From assembly GCF_013373865.1 (NCBI RefSeq), contig NC_050476.1, forward strand, positions 3,518,501-3,582,500: a stretch of 64,000 bases of DNA. Direction: 5' to 3'. Below the pieces are notes generated by a model, which saw only the letters and a program-made list of their open reading frames with translations, had not been told where the DNA came from and did no database searches. Below are positions 35,931 through 49,626 of the stretch, piece by piece. How positions within the stretch are numbered: the first letter of the stretch is position 1; each line of letters opens with the position of its first letter. Source of the stretch: Monomorium pharaonis. Taxonomy: Eukaryota; Arthropoda; Insecta; Hymenoptera; Formicidae. Made by a program: the position numbers and the translations under genes.

Positions 35931-38900
35931 TATAAATTGACCCTTTCATTCGTCTATTGATAAATCCATCAAGCGCAGGATTTTCTCTATTATGCAAAAG
36001 AACTGAATGCATATCTCGCAAGACACAGGCACGGTCGAGAGGAAGGAACGAATCCAGAGCCGAGACAGTCTGTGTACCCCGCTTTCGTTCTGCTTCACGC
36101 ACTCCCGCGTGGAGAGCAAGGGCGGCAGGACGGAGCGTGGAAGAGGCGGAGGAAGGACGCGCAGGACGAGGAGAAGAGATTCGCCGGAGAGCACCCGACC
36201 TCCACCTTAGCCGCCACGCATCGTGGAATTCGCATTCGGGGAAGAAGCTCTTCTACCGCGCCTCGCCTCACCGCGCTCGCTTCAACGCTCCGTTGCTGCT
36301 TTGCATTTTACACTGGCGTTGAGATTTGGTCGTTAGATTCGCCGATACACCACCGGTCCTCCTCTCACCGGACGCGCGGCATCGTCCTCCTCCTTTAGGA
36401 ACGTAACGTTACGAAGCCACGTTCCTTGCGGATGGCTCTCAACTTATTATCAGTTAACATTTCTTTTGTGAATTTTTGTATTTAGTTTACAGGATTGTAA
36501 TAACGTGAATATTTTTTAAAAATAAACTTTAATTTCATTTATCTGTATTTATCTGTAACTACTTTATTTATTTAATAAATGTATAATATATTCTAAACTT
36601 TTCTAAATTAATATTCTTTAAAACAACTTACGTTTTTTTTTCCTACACCTGCGATAAATATATTTTGTCAAAGTCGCAATTCAAGTTTTTCTATTACGTT
36701 TAATTCATTTAGTATTACATATATTCAGCAAAGAATGATAAAATTAATATGTACAAACACACTAATTATAAAATTAAATTTATATAGCAATTTTAACCTG
36801 AGTTTCCCCTTTGGCTTTTCTCTATTATCTTCAAGAAAGGATGCCTCTCTTGGGTTTTATACTCGCGTACTTTTACTGTACGCATTTGTAAGTCGCACAA
36901 CAAAAACCCATCGGCCCTGAAAGTGCGTGTAACTCGATGCACCGTGCAGTGCGTGGAAAAACTCACGTCCCGGTTTCCGCTTATATAAATGCCAGAACGA
37001 AGAGTGTTATCAAGCAAGAAAATCCTCTTTTGTACTTTTTTATCTGATATGTACCTCCAGTTAAATAAGATTAATAGTTTATCGTGTCCTACAAACCCTG
37101 ATAAAATTCTGAGTAACTAGAATTCAATTTATACTTTAAACAAGTATAAACTCTTTCGATCAAGTTATATCGATCATAGTAGACAAAACTGAACTTAACG
37201 ACGTGCTATAGGAATTTGAAATTACAGTTTCAGTTAATCAGATCATAAATACATTGAATCTGAGATTAGAAAGACGAAAGAAGGCCAACATTATCACGAG
37301 TGTGCGATAATCATTATTCTGCAAGACAGACGTAATGGACCGAGACGCAAGATAATATACTGCGAGCGCGCAATCATTCCTCTCATTATCTCTCGCGCGT
37401 ATTCCGTGGCAAAACTGTGACGCTATGACGCGAGCGATTATCTAATGTCTCGTCTAAAGAAAATCTCCAGGTGGGTAACCCACTAAACTACAAGAGAGAC
37501 GGGCATACAACGAGGACAATGGACTCCACGAGAGTCTATACTCTGCGGTGTGACTTGTGACTCGTGCGCGTGCAGGCAATTGCATTGTGGAGAAAGCTAG
37601 TCTCACCTACGGGACTATCCTCCTCCTCCTCTACCCTCGCTTCTCTCTCCCCCGCCAGTCTCCCTCCGTCGTTCACCTGGACCATCTTATTTCTATCTCG
37701 CGTTTACCAGCAACGTTGCCGCAATCGGCGAGACTCGCAAATGTCGCGTCGCAAGATGAGATGGAATTACAAGAGAGAAGAATATTAAGAACAGTCTCTT
37801 GAGAGATGCAGATGTCGACGTGGTAGAGAGGGGAAAGAGATATGCGAGCAAATTTGATTGCGACATTCCTTCTTCTATTCAAGTCGTTGGCAATTCTAAG
37901 ATTTCTGTGCATTCGTACAGAGAATTTCAATTTACTGGTACTCAAGTTCCTTGAAATTAAAAAAATAGGTTGCACGCGTGCGCCGACAGTTCTTTCTTAG
38001 ATTACAGTTTTATCTTATGTTGTAGAAAGAGAACAATTGTTCAGATAAAGTTTGAGCCTCGAGAGACTACGATAAATCTTACTGTAAGCTCATTACAAAC
38101 TGTAATCCAACTTCGCTTCTTCGTAAGCTCTATAATACATTCTCATTTCACTTCTCCCTCTCGTACCGAACAAGTCGCGCGAGTATCGCGTATTATGTTT
38201 CATGTAAATAATATTGCCGCGAGATCAGTCACTCTCGGAGCGCGGGGGATTCTGGATCGAGTACACTGGCCGATTCAATGCAAATGTCTGCAATAGTTGA
38301 CCGACATCTCGCGAACGCGATATACAATATAGATTAAGTGCGAAAATTGGGATGCAAATCGACTCTGATTGTCGTACAAAAATTAATACATTTCTCGATG
38401 CAATTAACAAAGTTAAATTCTCTTCTTCACAATATTGTACATATATAAAATTATTTAAAAATATGATACTTAAAAAATTTAATAATCAAAGTTCAGAAGA
38501 ATAGAAACAAAAAATTCTGATAATTTTTCAGTTTTTTCGAAGATGGGAATTTTTCTGATTTAAAATGATGGTTACAGTGGCAAACGACTACACGAGAAAT
38601 CAGAATCAATTTAATATTTATTAATGTATTTGTTCTTTTCGTTTATTACCGTATTCAAACGCGTTCTATTAAAAATAAAAAGAAACACGATATATTCACA
38701 TAAGCATCTCATGAAGTTATCTATATTATCATTTTTATTAGGATAGTTATTTCATACAAAACTAACACTAGCAGTGGAAAAGTGCATATTTAAACATATA
38801 CGCCGTAAAACGATAATCGTTATGATAAAGCATCATGACCAAAGGAATCGTTATGCGATACATGCGGATACCGCGAACGTACTCGGCAACCTATTTGTGT

Positions 38901-39213
38901 CGTGGTGCTCGTAAGTACGAGCTGTCACGAGGGCCGCGTTATATTCGTCGATAAAGCACCCCGATAAAATCCGCGATAAAACGCCGAGTCGTTACTCGCC
39001 CACTCTTACTTCGCACTTGCGCGACCAATTAGCTATCGGCTGGCGGCGAACTTCGTCCGCTTAGAAACAAGAAATCAAAGGCGAGGCTACCGTCCTGCCG
39101 CGCGGTAAACGCGTGAGAATTCCCGCCGGATACCGTACCGAATCGCAGCGCGTAAATACGGAGGAACACGCCATCGTGAACTTCACCACCAGCACGAGCC
39201 GTGCACGGCCGCA

Positions 39214-39218
<5 letters not shown>
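35931..39218. other. Non-coding stretch
   Basis: CpG-rich at 36000-36420 with overlapping frames of up to 121 codons, AT-rich at 36440-36800 and 38410-38780, otherwise mixed. A 9-bp perfect hairpin with a 5-base loop (TTTATACTT, TAAAC, AAGTATAAA) lies at 37128-37150. No gene is recognised. Confidence 0.5.

Positions 39219-39272
<54 letters not shown>
39219..39272. repeat. (AG)27 microsatellite, 54 bp
   Basis: An uninterrupted AG dinucleotide run, the longest perfect microsatellite in the window. Arg-Glu and Leu-Ser homopolymer frames over it are artefacts. Confidence 0.98.
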
Positions 39273-39274
<2 letters not shown>

Positions 39275-40641
39275 CGGAGCACCACTTCTCACGCGGAAAC
39301 ATCTTGAATTAGTGATACTCTCTCGTCGCGTCGCCGGTACCACCCGCTGTCGTCGACCTGATCTCTACGGATCTGCGCTCGCTCGCAAATTCGCACGGAG
39401 ACCTTCCGTCGTCAAATTAACGATTTCCACGAGCGGAGAGAAAACAGGATTCCGTAGCATGTACGCGGAGGACGGAAAAATCTTTTCACTTAATTAGGCG
39501 AATGGTGCCGGCGAGCGAAAACCGCTGGCGGATTTGCGATCGCTGCAATGCCATGAAGGGAACGTTGTAAGGATGCAACTTTACACGATATTAAACTCGG
39601 CGAGAGAAAAGTCTCGGTTATTAACTCGTATCAACTCAGACAATGCAATTAACAAGCTAACAAAGAGACTGTGTCAATCGTATATAGAGCTGTAATAAGC
39701 AAAGAATTTTTTTCTGCACATAAAATTTAAGAATTACAACATGCGATTGATATAATCCGAGTTCCTCACTCGACCATATTTCTCATAATCATAATTTTTT
39801 TTTTTATAAAATATTTTTAATCGTGCAAGAAGTTAAATAAATTTTAATTCAATAAAAATTAATGAATCGTCGTCTGCTATCTGTCCAATAAATAACATAT
39901 TTAATTCTTTCTTTCGTTGGCTGCGGTGTCAATATTATAATCAGATATTGATATTACGCCAACTGAAAGTATAGACATAGCAAATAACGGTACTGAACAG
40001 TGTCTGACATTCATTAGTACAAATTGACTTTTCACTGTACGAGGTTTATCTGGCTAAACACATGAATCCGGTAAGTCAATATTAGATTCTAGATAAGTAC
40101 ATACATAATGTCAAGTGCATTACATCTATGCTGAAGCGAAGCTGCTGCAACAATATGTACAAAACGATATTACGCGAACTCTCGGATATTATTATACTAT
40201 TTCAGTTTCTCGACGAAGATCAGAGAAACTAGCAAGAATAATTTACGCCGGACGAGTTTTAATGTCAATTACGCGAAGATTCGATGAAAATACGCGTATG
40301 CAGTCATATGAGAATTACCTCGTGCAACTGAATTCTCGTAGTTAACATTAGAAACGGCTGACTGTCGTCGTTTCTTTGCTCTCCATGCGTAGTATGGTGC
40401 ATCGAAAATGGAAAATACATGTGTACGCGTGGGCGTGTTTACGAAGGAGCTCCAGGCGGTATCCCGCGGGATAAAAAAAAATACGCCTCGCAAACTTGTC
40501 ACCGCTCGCGGATCATTAACGCGATTTGTGCGCGACTCAAACAATTTTAATCGCGACCGGGATTCGTTATCGCCGGCAGAAATGGTTGTTAATCCAACAA
40601 TTTATCGTGTAATCCGAGGCAAAGTATAATCCGCTCTCTTT
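39273..40641. other. Non-coding stretch
   Basis: Mixed composition, short frames on both strands. Nothing is recognised. Confidence 0.5.
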
Positions 40642-40663
40642 ATCTCTCTCTCTCTCTCTTTCT
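40642..40663. repeat. CT-rich tract
   Basis: About nine CT units with one T interruption. Confidence 0.85.
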
Positions 40664-42798
40664 ACCTGTCCTTTCTCGCACATTTTCGTATTTCCTTTTC
40701 TGTCCGTCCCCTAGCGCAACGTGGTTTCGCTCACCCGCTGATTTCACGGCGAGTAATTTAATTAGTAGGGAAGATACTGTTTCGCATCATTCCCGGAATC
40801 TAGCCCGCGAGCGCCGGTCTGCAATTAGTTAATTTCTTTTTGCAAACGACCACCATAGCGTCACTAGCGTGAAGATTGCCGGATAATTCGGTCCCCCGAG
40901 GCCGAGGAACACTCCGATATGTTACTCGATAGCGATACAAATGGAGAAATAGTTAAGTGAATAACAGATAATAATTTTCGTCGAACTGTATCTTCTGAAA
41001 TCTCCACGCCACATTTTTAATGGCAACCATACAAATATAAATGCGTGCACCATAGCTTGATTGAAACGTAGAGATTTTAATGATTAATAAGAATCTGAAA
41101 CGGGTATGACGTAGAGAAAATATAAATGCATAATTAATAACGGCGTACTCTTACTCGAGATGACGCGCCTATGAAAGATAAACGGTTAACGATCAAAAGT
41201 CATCGATCTATAAATGTCGAAAGGCTGCGTTGTCGGGTTAGATGCAACCTTCTCCCGAAGCAATCTTCTTTACGCGGGAACGTGTCCCGTTATTCTCGCC
41301 GGTAATGATTACGTTGCCTAACAATAATTAACAGCGCCCATCAAGCGCTCATTAGTCAGAATAAATATGACGGTCGATATTCGGGCTACGGTATTTTAAA
41401 TGCTGCACTCGAGTGGCGCTCGTCAATATGCATGCATATGGGTAATAAACGAAGTCACAAATATACGACGGCTCGACTAAATACCGCTGTTATCATGCAT
41501 TACCGGGAGGATCAAAAAGAAACGCAGAAAGCAATGGAGTGGCGCAATGTCATTCGACGTAGCGGTACACAGGTTTCTCGTAACATCGGGCAATTTTTAT
41601 GATATCGAAGACGGATAATTGTTATATATGACGCGTACTTGGAGAGAACGAAATATTATAATAATTCGAACCTTCAGATATTTACATTAATTTGTACTTA
41701 AATTAATACATGTCTGCAAGCACAATTAGTTACAATATTTATATATAATTTTTTAAATTAACATCATACAAATACTTTCTAAAAATGTAAGAGAGCTATC
41801 AAAAATTTTTTATACTTGTAAAAGTAATAAAAATTAACTCGAACGCGAATGATGTTCAGATGTGTTCAAAGAAGGTATCTGAAAACAACAAAGTGTAAAT
41901 ATCTTAATATCAAAGTTTGAAACTCAAATTTGAGGCATTATTACAAATACACAAAACGTGTATCAGGCACGTGTAAATCTAGAATTAAAAAAATACTATC
42001 GAAAATGCCTTTTGCGCGTGATCACGGACGAGTAACCGTACATCAAGCGTGTGTGGGAAGGCTCACAGGAGGCGACGCAAAGGCAAGACAGAAAAGGTGA
42101 AAGGGGAGGAAGGCACGTACGCGCGTCGGTGCTGCATCGACGCCACTGAAACGTTCGTCGTCACGGTGACCTTTTAAGGTGCCGAAGGGTACCACCTTTT
42201 CTCCCTTGGCAGCCACAGCGCCGGCAAAGGGCATTCCGAGACGATAAGAGAGAGGCCCATCGCGTAACAATGCCGGTAGCTGTCGTTTGCGCTCGCGCAC
42301 GGTTCACCGCCGCAACTCCTCACGGTAATGGGAGGGATTCTGTTTCCTGTCGAGGCAACAGATCGCGCATACTAAACCCCGTCGAAGCTACCGTTAGCAT
42401 CTGTAGTAACTCGCCAGACAAACAGGCATTTTCCTAGAGAGCTCTCTTCACCGACTCACTTTGACCCACACATACACGGACCGTGGCACTACGGTGTCAG
42501 TGATGGAACCTGGGTTTCCTCTCGCGAACGCGAACGCGCGTTAGCTTCACGTATGACAGGCGCTAGACTAAGCTGTATTTACAGGCAATAAGTACGGTCT
42601 CATATAGCGCATATACTTTTGATTTATCTTACAACGCGCAGATTTTAGATATATTTCCTAATTCGTCAAGCATCTGCTGGTTTTGAACAGCCTTTTCCTG
42701 CTTTTTTGATGGTCGCGCGTAAAACTTAAAAATTTAAAAAAAACTTATCATTATTGCTTCAACTTTTGTTATCGATTACAATATTAAGTGGCACACTT
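40664..42798. other. Non-coding stretch
   Basis: Mixed, AT-rich at 41640-41830. An 85-codon frame at 42043-42300 on the minus strand has no recognisable motif. No gene is supported. Confidence 0.5.
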
Positions 42799-43323
42799 TT
42801 AAAAAGAATTCTTAACACTTTCAATATATAATATATTATTAATTGAATTAGCCAATTTTATGAAACTAATATTGTCGATGCAAAATACCGGAGGGAAAAG
42901 TGTAAAGAGCAATATTTTCAATCTACAAATCAAAATCAAATTCACTTTACACAGTACGGATTCTCTACAGATAGGAAAGTCTACGCCCTTTATACATCTC
43001 CTTCCTTCAACGTTCTCTTTTCTTCCTCGGACGAGCCGGTTCCACCACTTCTGATTCCTTGCCGCAAAGTTTAATTCACGAGTCTTCCGGTGCAAATTAC
43101 ACTCGAGATTGCGTATCGACCGTTTAACCCCGCTAATTGCGCTAGACCGAATTTTAACTGTGTTAAATGCGAACGCATCGCGGACGGAAACGGCGTCTGC
43201 TAGATAATTCACGTAGATACTTTTATCTCGCAGCTGCGTCAGAAGTACAATGGCATGAGATTGTTGTTCCAGCGTAGCGTTGGGCGTTACGACTTCAAGA
43301 ATTAGATTATATTGGTATCGCAT
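42799..43323 (-). CDS. Open frame of 174 codons, coding status doubtful
   Basis: An ATG frame on the minus strand. Its first 75 residues (for example RYQYNLILEVVTPNATLEQQ) have ordinary globular-protein composition. Its last 60 are hydrophobic and Ile/Leu/Phe-rich because the DNA becomes AT-rich there. I recognise no domain. No convincing acceptor precedes it and no competing long frame covers its start. It could be an unrecognised small gene or exon, or chance; a frame of this length is borderline for 64 kb. Confidence 0.18.
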   Translation of the reverse strand: MRYQYNLILEVVTPNATLEQQSHAIVLLTQLRDKSIYVNYLADAVSVRDAFAFNTVKIRSSAISGVKRSIRNLECNLHRKTRELNFAARNQKWWNRLVRGRKENVEGRRCIKGVDFPICRESVLCKVNLILICRLKILLFTLFPPVFCIDNISFIKLANSINNILYIESVKNSF

Positions 43324-46300
43324 GTATCTTCTAGCAATCGAGTATCTTGATCAAGTAAATGTCTGTATTTTATTAATAAAGTCTTTTATTTAAATAGGCC
43401 CTATTACTCGATCAAAATACACGATTACCAGGAGATGTATACGCGATGCTAATATAATCTAATTCTTGAAGCTCGTTCTTGAACGATCATAAATTATGCA
43501 CCTCTTAACGATGCTCATATGTCCAGGGGTAAAAGCGACTCAACGTCATGAAAAAAAAAGAGCTAGTTGCGTTTATCAAATTACAGTCGGAAGCGTCGCG
43601 AGCGCGTAAGGTGATCAGAAAAGATCGCGGTGTTATGTTTGCAGTATATCTCAGCCCTCCGAGCCATTGTGTCGGCGAGATTACGTGGAATCTATCGTGT
43701 GTTATACGGAGCGGCTTGAATAGATAGATAAATGGATACCGTATAGGAATATAGCCGGAGTCTGGGACTACTAAGGGGTACACTACTGGCTCGGTTGAAC
43801 AATAGGGGCCCCTCACTATAATCGGAAGTAAGTCTTGTTAGCGTAATGCGTAACTGTACATAGTGAACGGCTAATTTTGCATTATATCCCATTACGTATC
43901 GACGGATTAAGGTCTTGGGATCCCGCCGTAGATCTTCCCTCATCATCCTTTAACCTCTACTAGGAAATCCGCAACATTAGACATTTTATTAATAGACCGA
44001 TTACACAATTCGTCAAAGATATTCATATTATGTATCGTCCGTATTAACGATATTTAAGTATGTCGCATTGTATATTTCTCCTATGTGTCGCCAATAATAT
44101 TATAAATTATAAGTCTCAATTGTTTCATTTGATTAATTTCTTATGCCTATGTAAATAATTTTTTGCTAAATTAATATAATTGTGATTCTTTTTTCTTTCT
44201 CTTTCTCTCAATATATGTTACAGTTTAAGCTACTCAATTATAATAATATGCTTTGATGCTACAAACAAAAGTTACGCGTGTGATACTTTCTCTGAGCTGT
44301 ATGCAACTTGTTATTAAGATGCTGGAACCGCGCTTAGATCGAAAATGGATTGCGTGACACTTCTCACACGTTTCTCGACGATAAATTCTTACCGTGTGTT
44401 AACACGGTAGAAGTAATTTCACACAGAAATGTCGAGGAGAAGGTCGGAGAGCGACTTGCAATATTTATCTCGACATAAATTGCTGAACGGTTTACATGCA
44501 GGCTCGTCATAAATATCATGATGCGTATCTTGATACGCCCGCTCGTAACCACACCGTACCACAGTGGAACACAGTAGCCGCGGAAGCAATAATAGTCGTT
44601 TGTAATACTAGGAAGAAAACTGATGAGACACTTAAAACGCGTGAATCTTGACGCGGAAGTGACTTGCTCGAAGTTATGAATGAAAAATAACAGCCATATT
44701 ACTGTACTTTAGATTATTTACGCAGAATTTTAACATCCGAGTTTAAAGATCCTTATTACAAAGCCCCTTTGTAAAACATTAGAGTATGGGGATATTTTCC
44801 CTTAAAATACCCCTTTTCGAAAAATTCAAATTTAACATTAATACTCTTTTAAAATAAATATTATACATTTATATAAATAAAATATGTATAATTTATATTT
44901 AAAATTAAATGTAAATACTATTTAAAATGTATCTAGACACAAAACATCGATTTTATGTATAAATGTATTTACATTACTAAAATGTTATAATGCCTGTTTA
45001 AAAAAAATTAGGATCTTCTAACTAAATACATCGCAAAAAACATGTCCATCGTGCATCTCGGCACAGTTGTGCGTCTTGCGGAGCAGTTCTGGCATTTAAA
45101 TGTTAGCTTTACCTGCCCAATGGTATTTTGCCAGCACGAGAGGCCGCATCACGCGCCGCTCGCCGTCGCTCTGTTCAATTTCGAAAGTTAAATGTCAATG
45201 AGCAAGCGTGCCTACACGTTTCAAGCTGCATGTTTAAAACAATAAATCTTTTCTAAAGAAATAAAAAAATATATGCAGATATTCTTGTCGATGCATTTCT
45301 TTGTGTACATTTCGCAAAAAATATCTCCGGTGAAACAAATAATTATATATTTTTATAATTCAATACCTTTACTATTTACTGATTATATTTTAACGTCATC
45401 TAGATTGCACGCTTAATTTGTCATTATTTCAGGATTAAAAAGAACAATAAGGAAAATAAATCTTTCCTGTTGTTTTTAAGAACAAATTTTCTGCGTCTTT
45501 AAACTCTGATTCCACGAGACCGTGGTTCGAAAGTTCGAGGCATTCTGAATACCAGGTCAAGTTCATCGTACCTAAGTAGGTCCATCAAATCGCTATCCAA
45601 GCGTGGAGGTGATATTATTTCTCAGAAACGTTTGTCCCGTTTTCATTAAATCGTGACACGCTTCATGATTCGCTTTGTCAATAGTCGAGAAAAGCGACGG
45701 AGATTTCTTATCGTCCGCGTTCGTCCCTTTTACCGTATCTGTTTTGTTTGAGTTACGTAACTCCAGCGTGGAAAAGCAATCTCTTGCAGCCTTCGAAGAA
45801 CATGTCTCGCATGTTAACAACCGTGTCATAGTTGAATGGCGATATATATTTCCATATCTGTTGTTTTTATTTTTCACGTTTGTATGTAATATGTCTAAAG
45901 TAATATAAAATACAACACATTAATTAAAAAAAACATATTATCATGTTAATATTATGCTTTATTATTTTTAATTATTTTATAACTATATCCCCCCAAAAAT
46001 GAGTGTAATTAAATACAAATTTAATTTAGCAAATGTATTGTAGAACTAAAAAATGTGTCTATATTAATTATCATAATGTCATTAAATTGCGACAATTAAT
46101 TATCGGAAAATATTACGGTATCGCGTTTCTCATCACGATTATCTGATTAATCCTGCCTTATTACGCGTCACGCAAAAATGATGTTACCATAATTATCCTC
46201 CGTCCATCAGTCTCGGTAAGAGAGAAGGAGAGAAAGAAAGAGAAAGAAGCTAGTTACGACGAGAAAGATAGGTCATCGACCAGTGGCGCGTATCAAACGG

Positions 46301-46729
46301 CAATAAAAAAGCAGCTCGTCGCGGTCCGTTCGAAAGCGTGCGCGCGCGTCTCTAACGGACGAGCGTCCTGGAAGTTGTCCCGACCTAAGGACAAACGTAC
46401 TACTCCGCGTAAGGTCACCCGGGGCTCCGCTCGATGCAGCGCGTACATTTCCGCGTTCACGCCGACTGGCCGGCGCGGCGCGGCACAGCGCGACGAGGCT
46501 CGGCACGGCGCGGCCAGTCACTGCGAGAGCGTCGCTAGGTCGTAGGTCGAATATTCGATAGGCGAACGCCTGGTTAACGGTACACCACCTCGCCGGGTGC
46601 CTCCCCGAAGTTTTGACAATCCACGTCGTAAGCAATCGTGCCTGCAGCGGCTGGCATACCGCGCGCGCTCCCGCCGAGGATCGGCGCACCGTCTCGCGGA
46701 CGATCGGACAGCAACTCCAGGGAGGAACG
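43324..46729. other. Non-coding stretch, ending in a GC island
   Basis: Mixed to AT-rich (44800-45010 and 45900-46110 are very AT-rich). An imperfect hairpin with GGGGATATTTT and AAAATACCCC arms lies near 44788-44813. From 46270 to 46720 the sequence is GC- and CpG-rich and contains ACTGGCC/GGCCAGT arms at 46465-46471 and 46512-46518. A 210-codon minus-strand frame here is Ser/Leu/Phe-rich because it crosses the following GA tract, so I do not call it. Confidence 0.5.
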
Positions 46730-46815
46730 AAACAGAAAGAAAAGAGAGAGAGAGAGAGAAGGAGAGAAAGAAGGAAAAAGAAAGTAAAGGAGTAAGAAAG
46801 AGAAAGAGAGGAGAA
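46730..46815. repeat. GA-rich tract, about 86 bp
   Basis: Imperfect purine-only sequence with an uninterrupted GA core near 46743-46759. It borders a GC island, an arrangement often seen at insect promoters and Polycomb-type elements, though that role is inference. Confidence 0.85.
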
Positions 46816-47993
46816 CGATGGGAGATAAGGTGGGCGGCGGATGCTGTGAAGAAGAGATGAAGAGAAGATGGGGAGACTCTCCGTGGAGGCGCGAGCAATC
46901 GGCATACATCCGAGGACTCGGACGAGAGAGGCGTGTGCAACGAGAATTCAAATAAATCGCTAATCGAGGGTATTTATCCTTTCGCGTCAGTGTAATGCAC
47001 GTATATACGGTGCCGTGTATGCGGTAACCTGTCGTATGTCCGTCCATTCCCCTGTGCACCGCAAAGCCGCGGCTCGTCGTCGCGAGTGGTATTTCCATCG
47101 ATATTATACGGGTGCACCTTTGACCACCGGCGAGCGTGGGGAACGTTTACTTGCGAAAAGAGATTGCCATGCGAATCGATCGATCGTGATTCCCGTAAGT
47201 CGCATCTGCACGACAGAATTCGTAAAATAAATTTTTCTAACATCATTTTCTTACATCAAAATACAGAATAACATTATTAAATTACGCCGAAATTACCGCG
47301 TTGCAGAATGCATCGCGAGTAAAAGAGATACAGCTCTCTACAGTTTTGGCACGCCGTTCTCGACCGGTGAAGACTTTGCGCATTCTACTTGCTAAACGAC
47401 GCATTCGCATCACATAGATCCACGTGATTCACGTGCATTCGCGCGGTGAATAAGATGCAGCGGGACCTACCGGTCACGAAATAAATTTATCTTTTCAAAG
47501 ATACACGTGGAATCTCGACAATTTTACTCGAACGTATCTCTGTCCACGGGGACTGCGGCTTTTTCATTACGCCTTCGTATTTCCGCATAGTTTTGTCTTT
47601 GAATTATCTATATTCTCTCTAATCAAGAGAAATTAATACATCATGCAACAATATAAATAACTTACTCGGGATTTAAGCTTATACAAAATAATTTGCCGAG
47701 GAATTGCTCATTCTGATAATGTAAAAAAAAAGAAACTTAAAGAAAGCGATGCCTAAAAAATAAGAAAATATAAATTAAAACCTTGCGATATCTTAATCTT
47801 TTTAGGGTCTCTTTTTGGACTTTTCAAATCGGACATTGGTTGATAGAAAACGTAGTCCATTAGGTTCGCGAAAATTCTTTAAAATCATCGAAGATGAGAG
47901 ATATTTTTTTTTTTTAGACTTCCCGCGCACGTGTCTGTGTGGTTATCGAGAAGAAGAAAGATCGGAGAAGGAAGAAGCGGATACGCGATAAAA
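46816..47993. other. Non-coding stretch
   Basis: CpG-rich to 47560, with an ACGTG-rich patch CCACGTGATTCACGTG at 47422-47437, AT-rich at 47590-47800. No gene is recognised. Confidence 0.5.
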
Positions 47994-48287
47994 ATGAAAA
48001 AGTCACTGATGCCATGCGAGCGACGTGACCTCTCGTCGGTGACCCCGGACGAACCGGCCAGCGACGACGAGGAAAGGGGAATGCCAGACCTGAGGCTACA
48101 TTCACAATTCGCCGAAAAAGGCATCGCACACAACCGGCCCGCCGATTGTGTCGATCGGTCAACAGTCGTACGTAGCTCCGAGAACTCGTCTTTTCCTGAT
48201 TGCAGACAGGCGGAAGAATCGCCGACTGATTCGACGCCGCGAATGAAATTTGTCATGGGATCCTCGTATTTGACGTTTTCCCTGTGA
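47994..48287 (+). CDS. Open frame of 97 codons, coding status doubtful
   Basis: This ATG frame (MKKSLMPCERRDLSSVTPDE at its start) encodes a hydrophilic, Ser/Asp/Glu-rich peptide without a domain, signal peptide or membrane segment. Third positions are GC-biased and first positions purine-biased, which is mildly coding-like. The frame is open upstream through a GTG. The opposite strand is also open over much of the segment, which lowers confidence. A donor-like GTACGT (48168-48173) and an acceptor-like CTGATTGCAG lie inside, so a spliced reading is possible. Confidence 0.18.
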   Translation: MKKSLMPCERRDLSSVTPDEPASDDEERGMPDLRLHSQFAEKGIAHNRPADCVDRSTVVRSSENSSFPDCRQAEESPTDSTPRMKFVMGSSYLTFSL

Positions 48288-49626
48288 TCTAATCGGTCTA
48301 TTTATATCGGCACAATACCACAACCTGATTAATTTGACTGATAGAGAAATAAATGCTCTCTTTGATAAAATCTAATAGTAATATTAGTCTGTTAAATAAA
48401 ATAATAATAAATACATTTTAAATCTTGATTTTTCGTTTCTCTCAAAGCTTAGATTAACTAGAAAAATCAAAGACATTAATCGAATCATATAATAATTGTA
48501 AAAAAATGCATTAAAATGTATTTAAAAAAACTAAACATGTAAATTCTCTTACAAATTACTTAAATTTGATAGATTAAGATATTTGGAAATATTTGAACTT
48601 AAAAGTACATTTGAAATGCTGAATTTTTTTTCGAATTCAAATAATGATACGATATTATTCAGAGAGTGCAGTTTATTCCCATGTTCTCTCGGAGTAATAG
48701 GTTTCGTTGCATAAATCGATTTGTCGATTCGTGCAGTTTTCTCAACAGAGAAAGTCAGTTAATATCGTTGGACAATTGGCGACAGCCATTAACGGCCAGT
48801 GAAACTGAAACTAAAGGTCCAGAGGGACTGTCAGTTACTTGGCCATTCCACGCGCGTCTCATTAGTTTCCCTCCATAACTTTTCTAACTTCCTATTTACT
48901 TTCCTAACTCATAACTCGTGTATTTGCCTGCTCGAACAAATTCTGGTTTTTAAGGTTTGACAATTCTGACACTTTTCGTATAAGCGTGAAGCGCATAATG
49001 ATGATTTAAAACACCATCATTTAACACATCACCATTTACATGAATTATTATCATAAGATTATTCGCTTTACCATTAATATAAAAATATAAACATTAATTG
49101 TTTGTAAAATTGTTTAGATAGAAAAATTTTTCCATTTGCCTTAATTTAAAGAAAAATTTACCTCAGTACTTCATATCAATATTTTATATAGGACTATAAA
49201 AAGTACCGATGCCTAATTAAATTACGCTAGAAAAAAAAATTTAATTCTTAAATATAAATACTTGATTTTTTAAAGGTAGAATATATCTATTTCTTGATAT
49301 AAATATGTGTGTCTATCGTGAGAAATTTCATTAAAGTTCTTAAATTATCATTCGTTTCCGTCCGATATTCCGTTAGAAGATAAACAAGAGACAGAAAACG
49401 AGAGGAGAAGGTAAGGCCCCGTCTCGTTATTTAGGCTTCAATTTGAACTTTAAAGTCGATCGCGGCGGCTGGCTGGGTCGCGGGAAAAAGTCGCCTCGAT
49501 CGGCATCGTCTAATGATCGATACGTTAATCGGCGACCCGGGCGAGCCTTGAATTACTGGCGAACTTTCAGGATACCGCGGGTTTCTGTAACCGGTATATC
49601 CTCCACTCACCGAGTTTAAACCGAGT
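48288..49626. other. Non-coding AT-rich stretch
   Basis: Strongly AT-rich with a small CpG patch near 49420-49560. A 70-codon plus-strand frame at 48666 has no motif. No gene is recognised. Confidence 0.5.

Noticed and set aside
39029..39497. Frames with Arg-Glu or Leu-Ser repeats
   Set aside because: They are translations of the (AG)27 tract and of its complement.
46273..46905. Longest open frame, 210 codons on the minus strand
   Set aside because: The Ser/Leu/Phe-rich part comes from the GA tract and the Arg/Ala-rich part from CpG-dense DNA. Two other frames are open over the same bases and no domain is seen.
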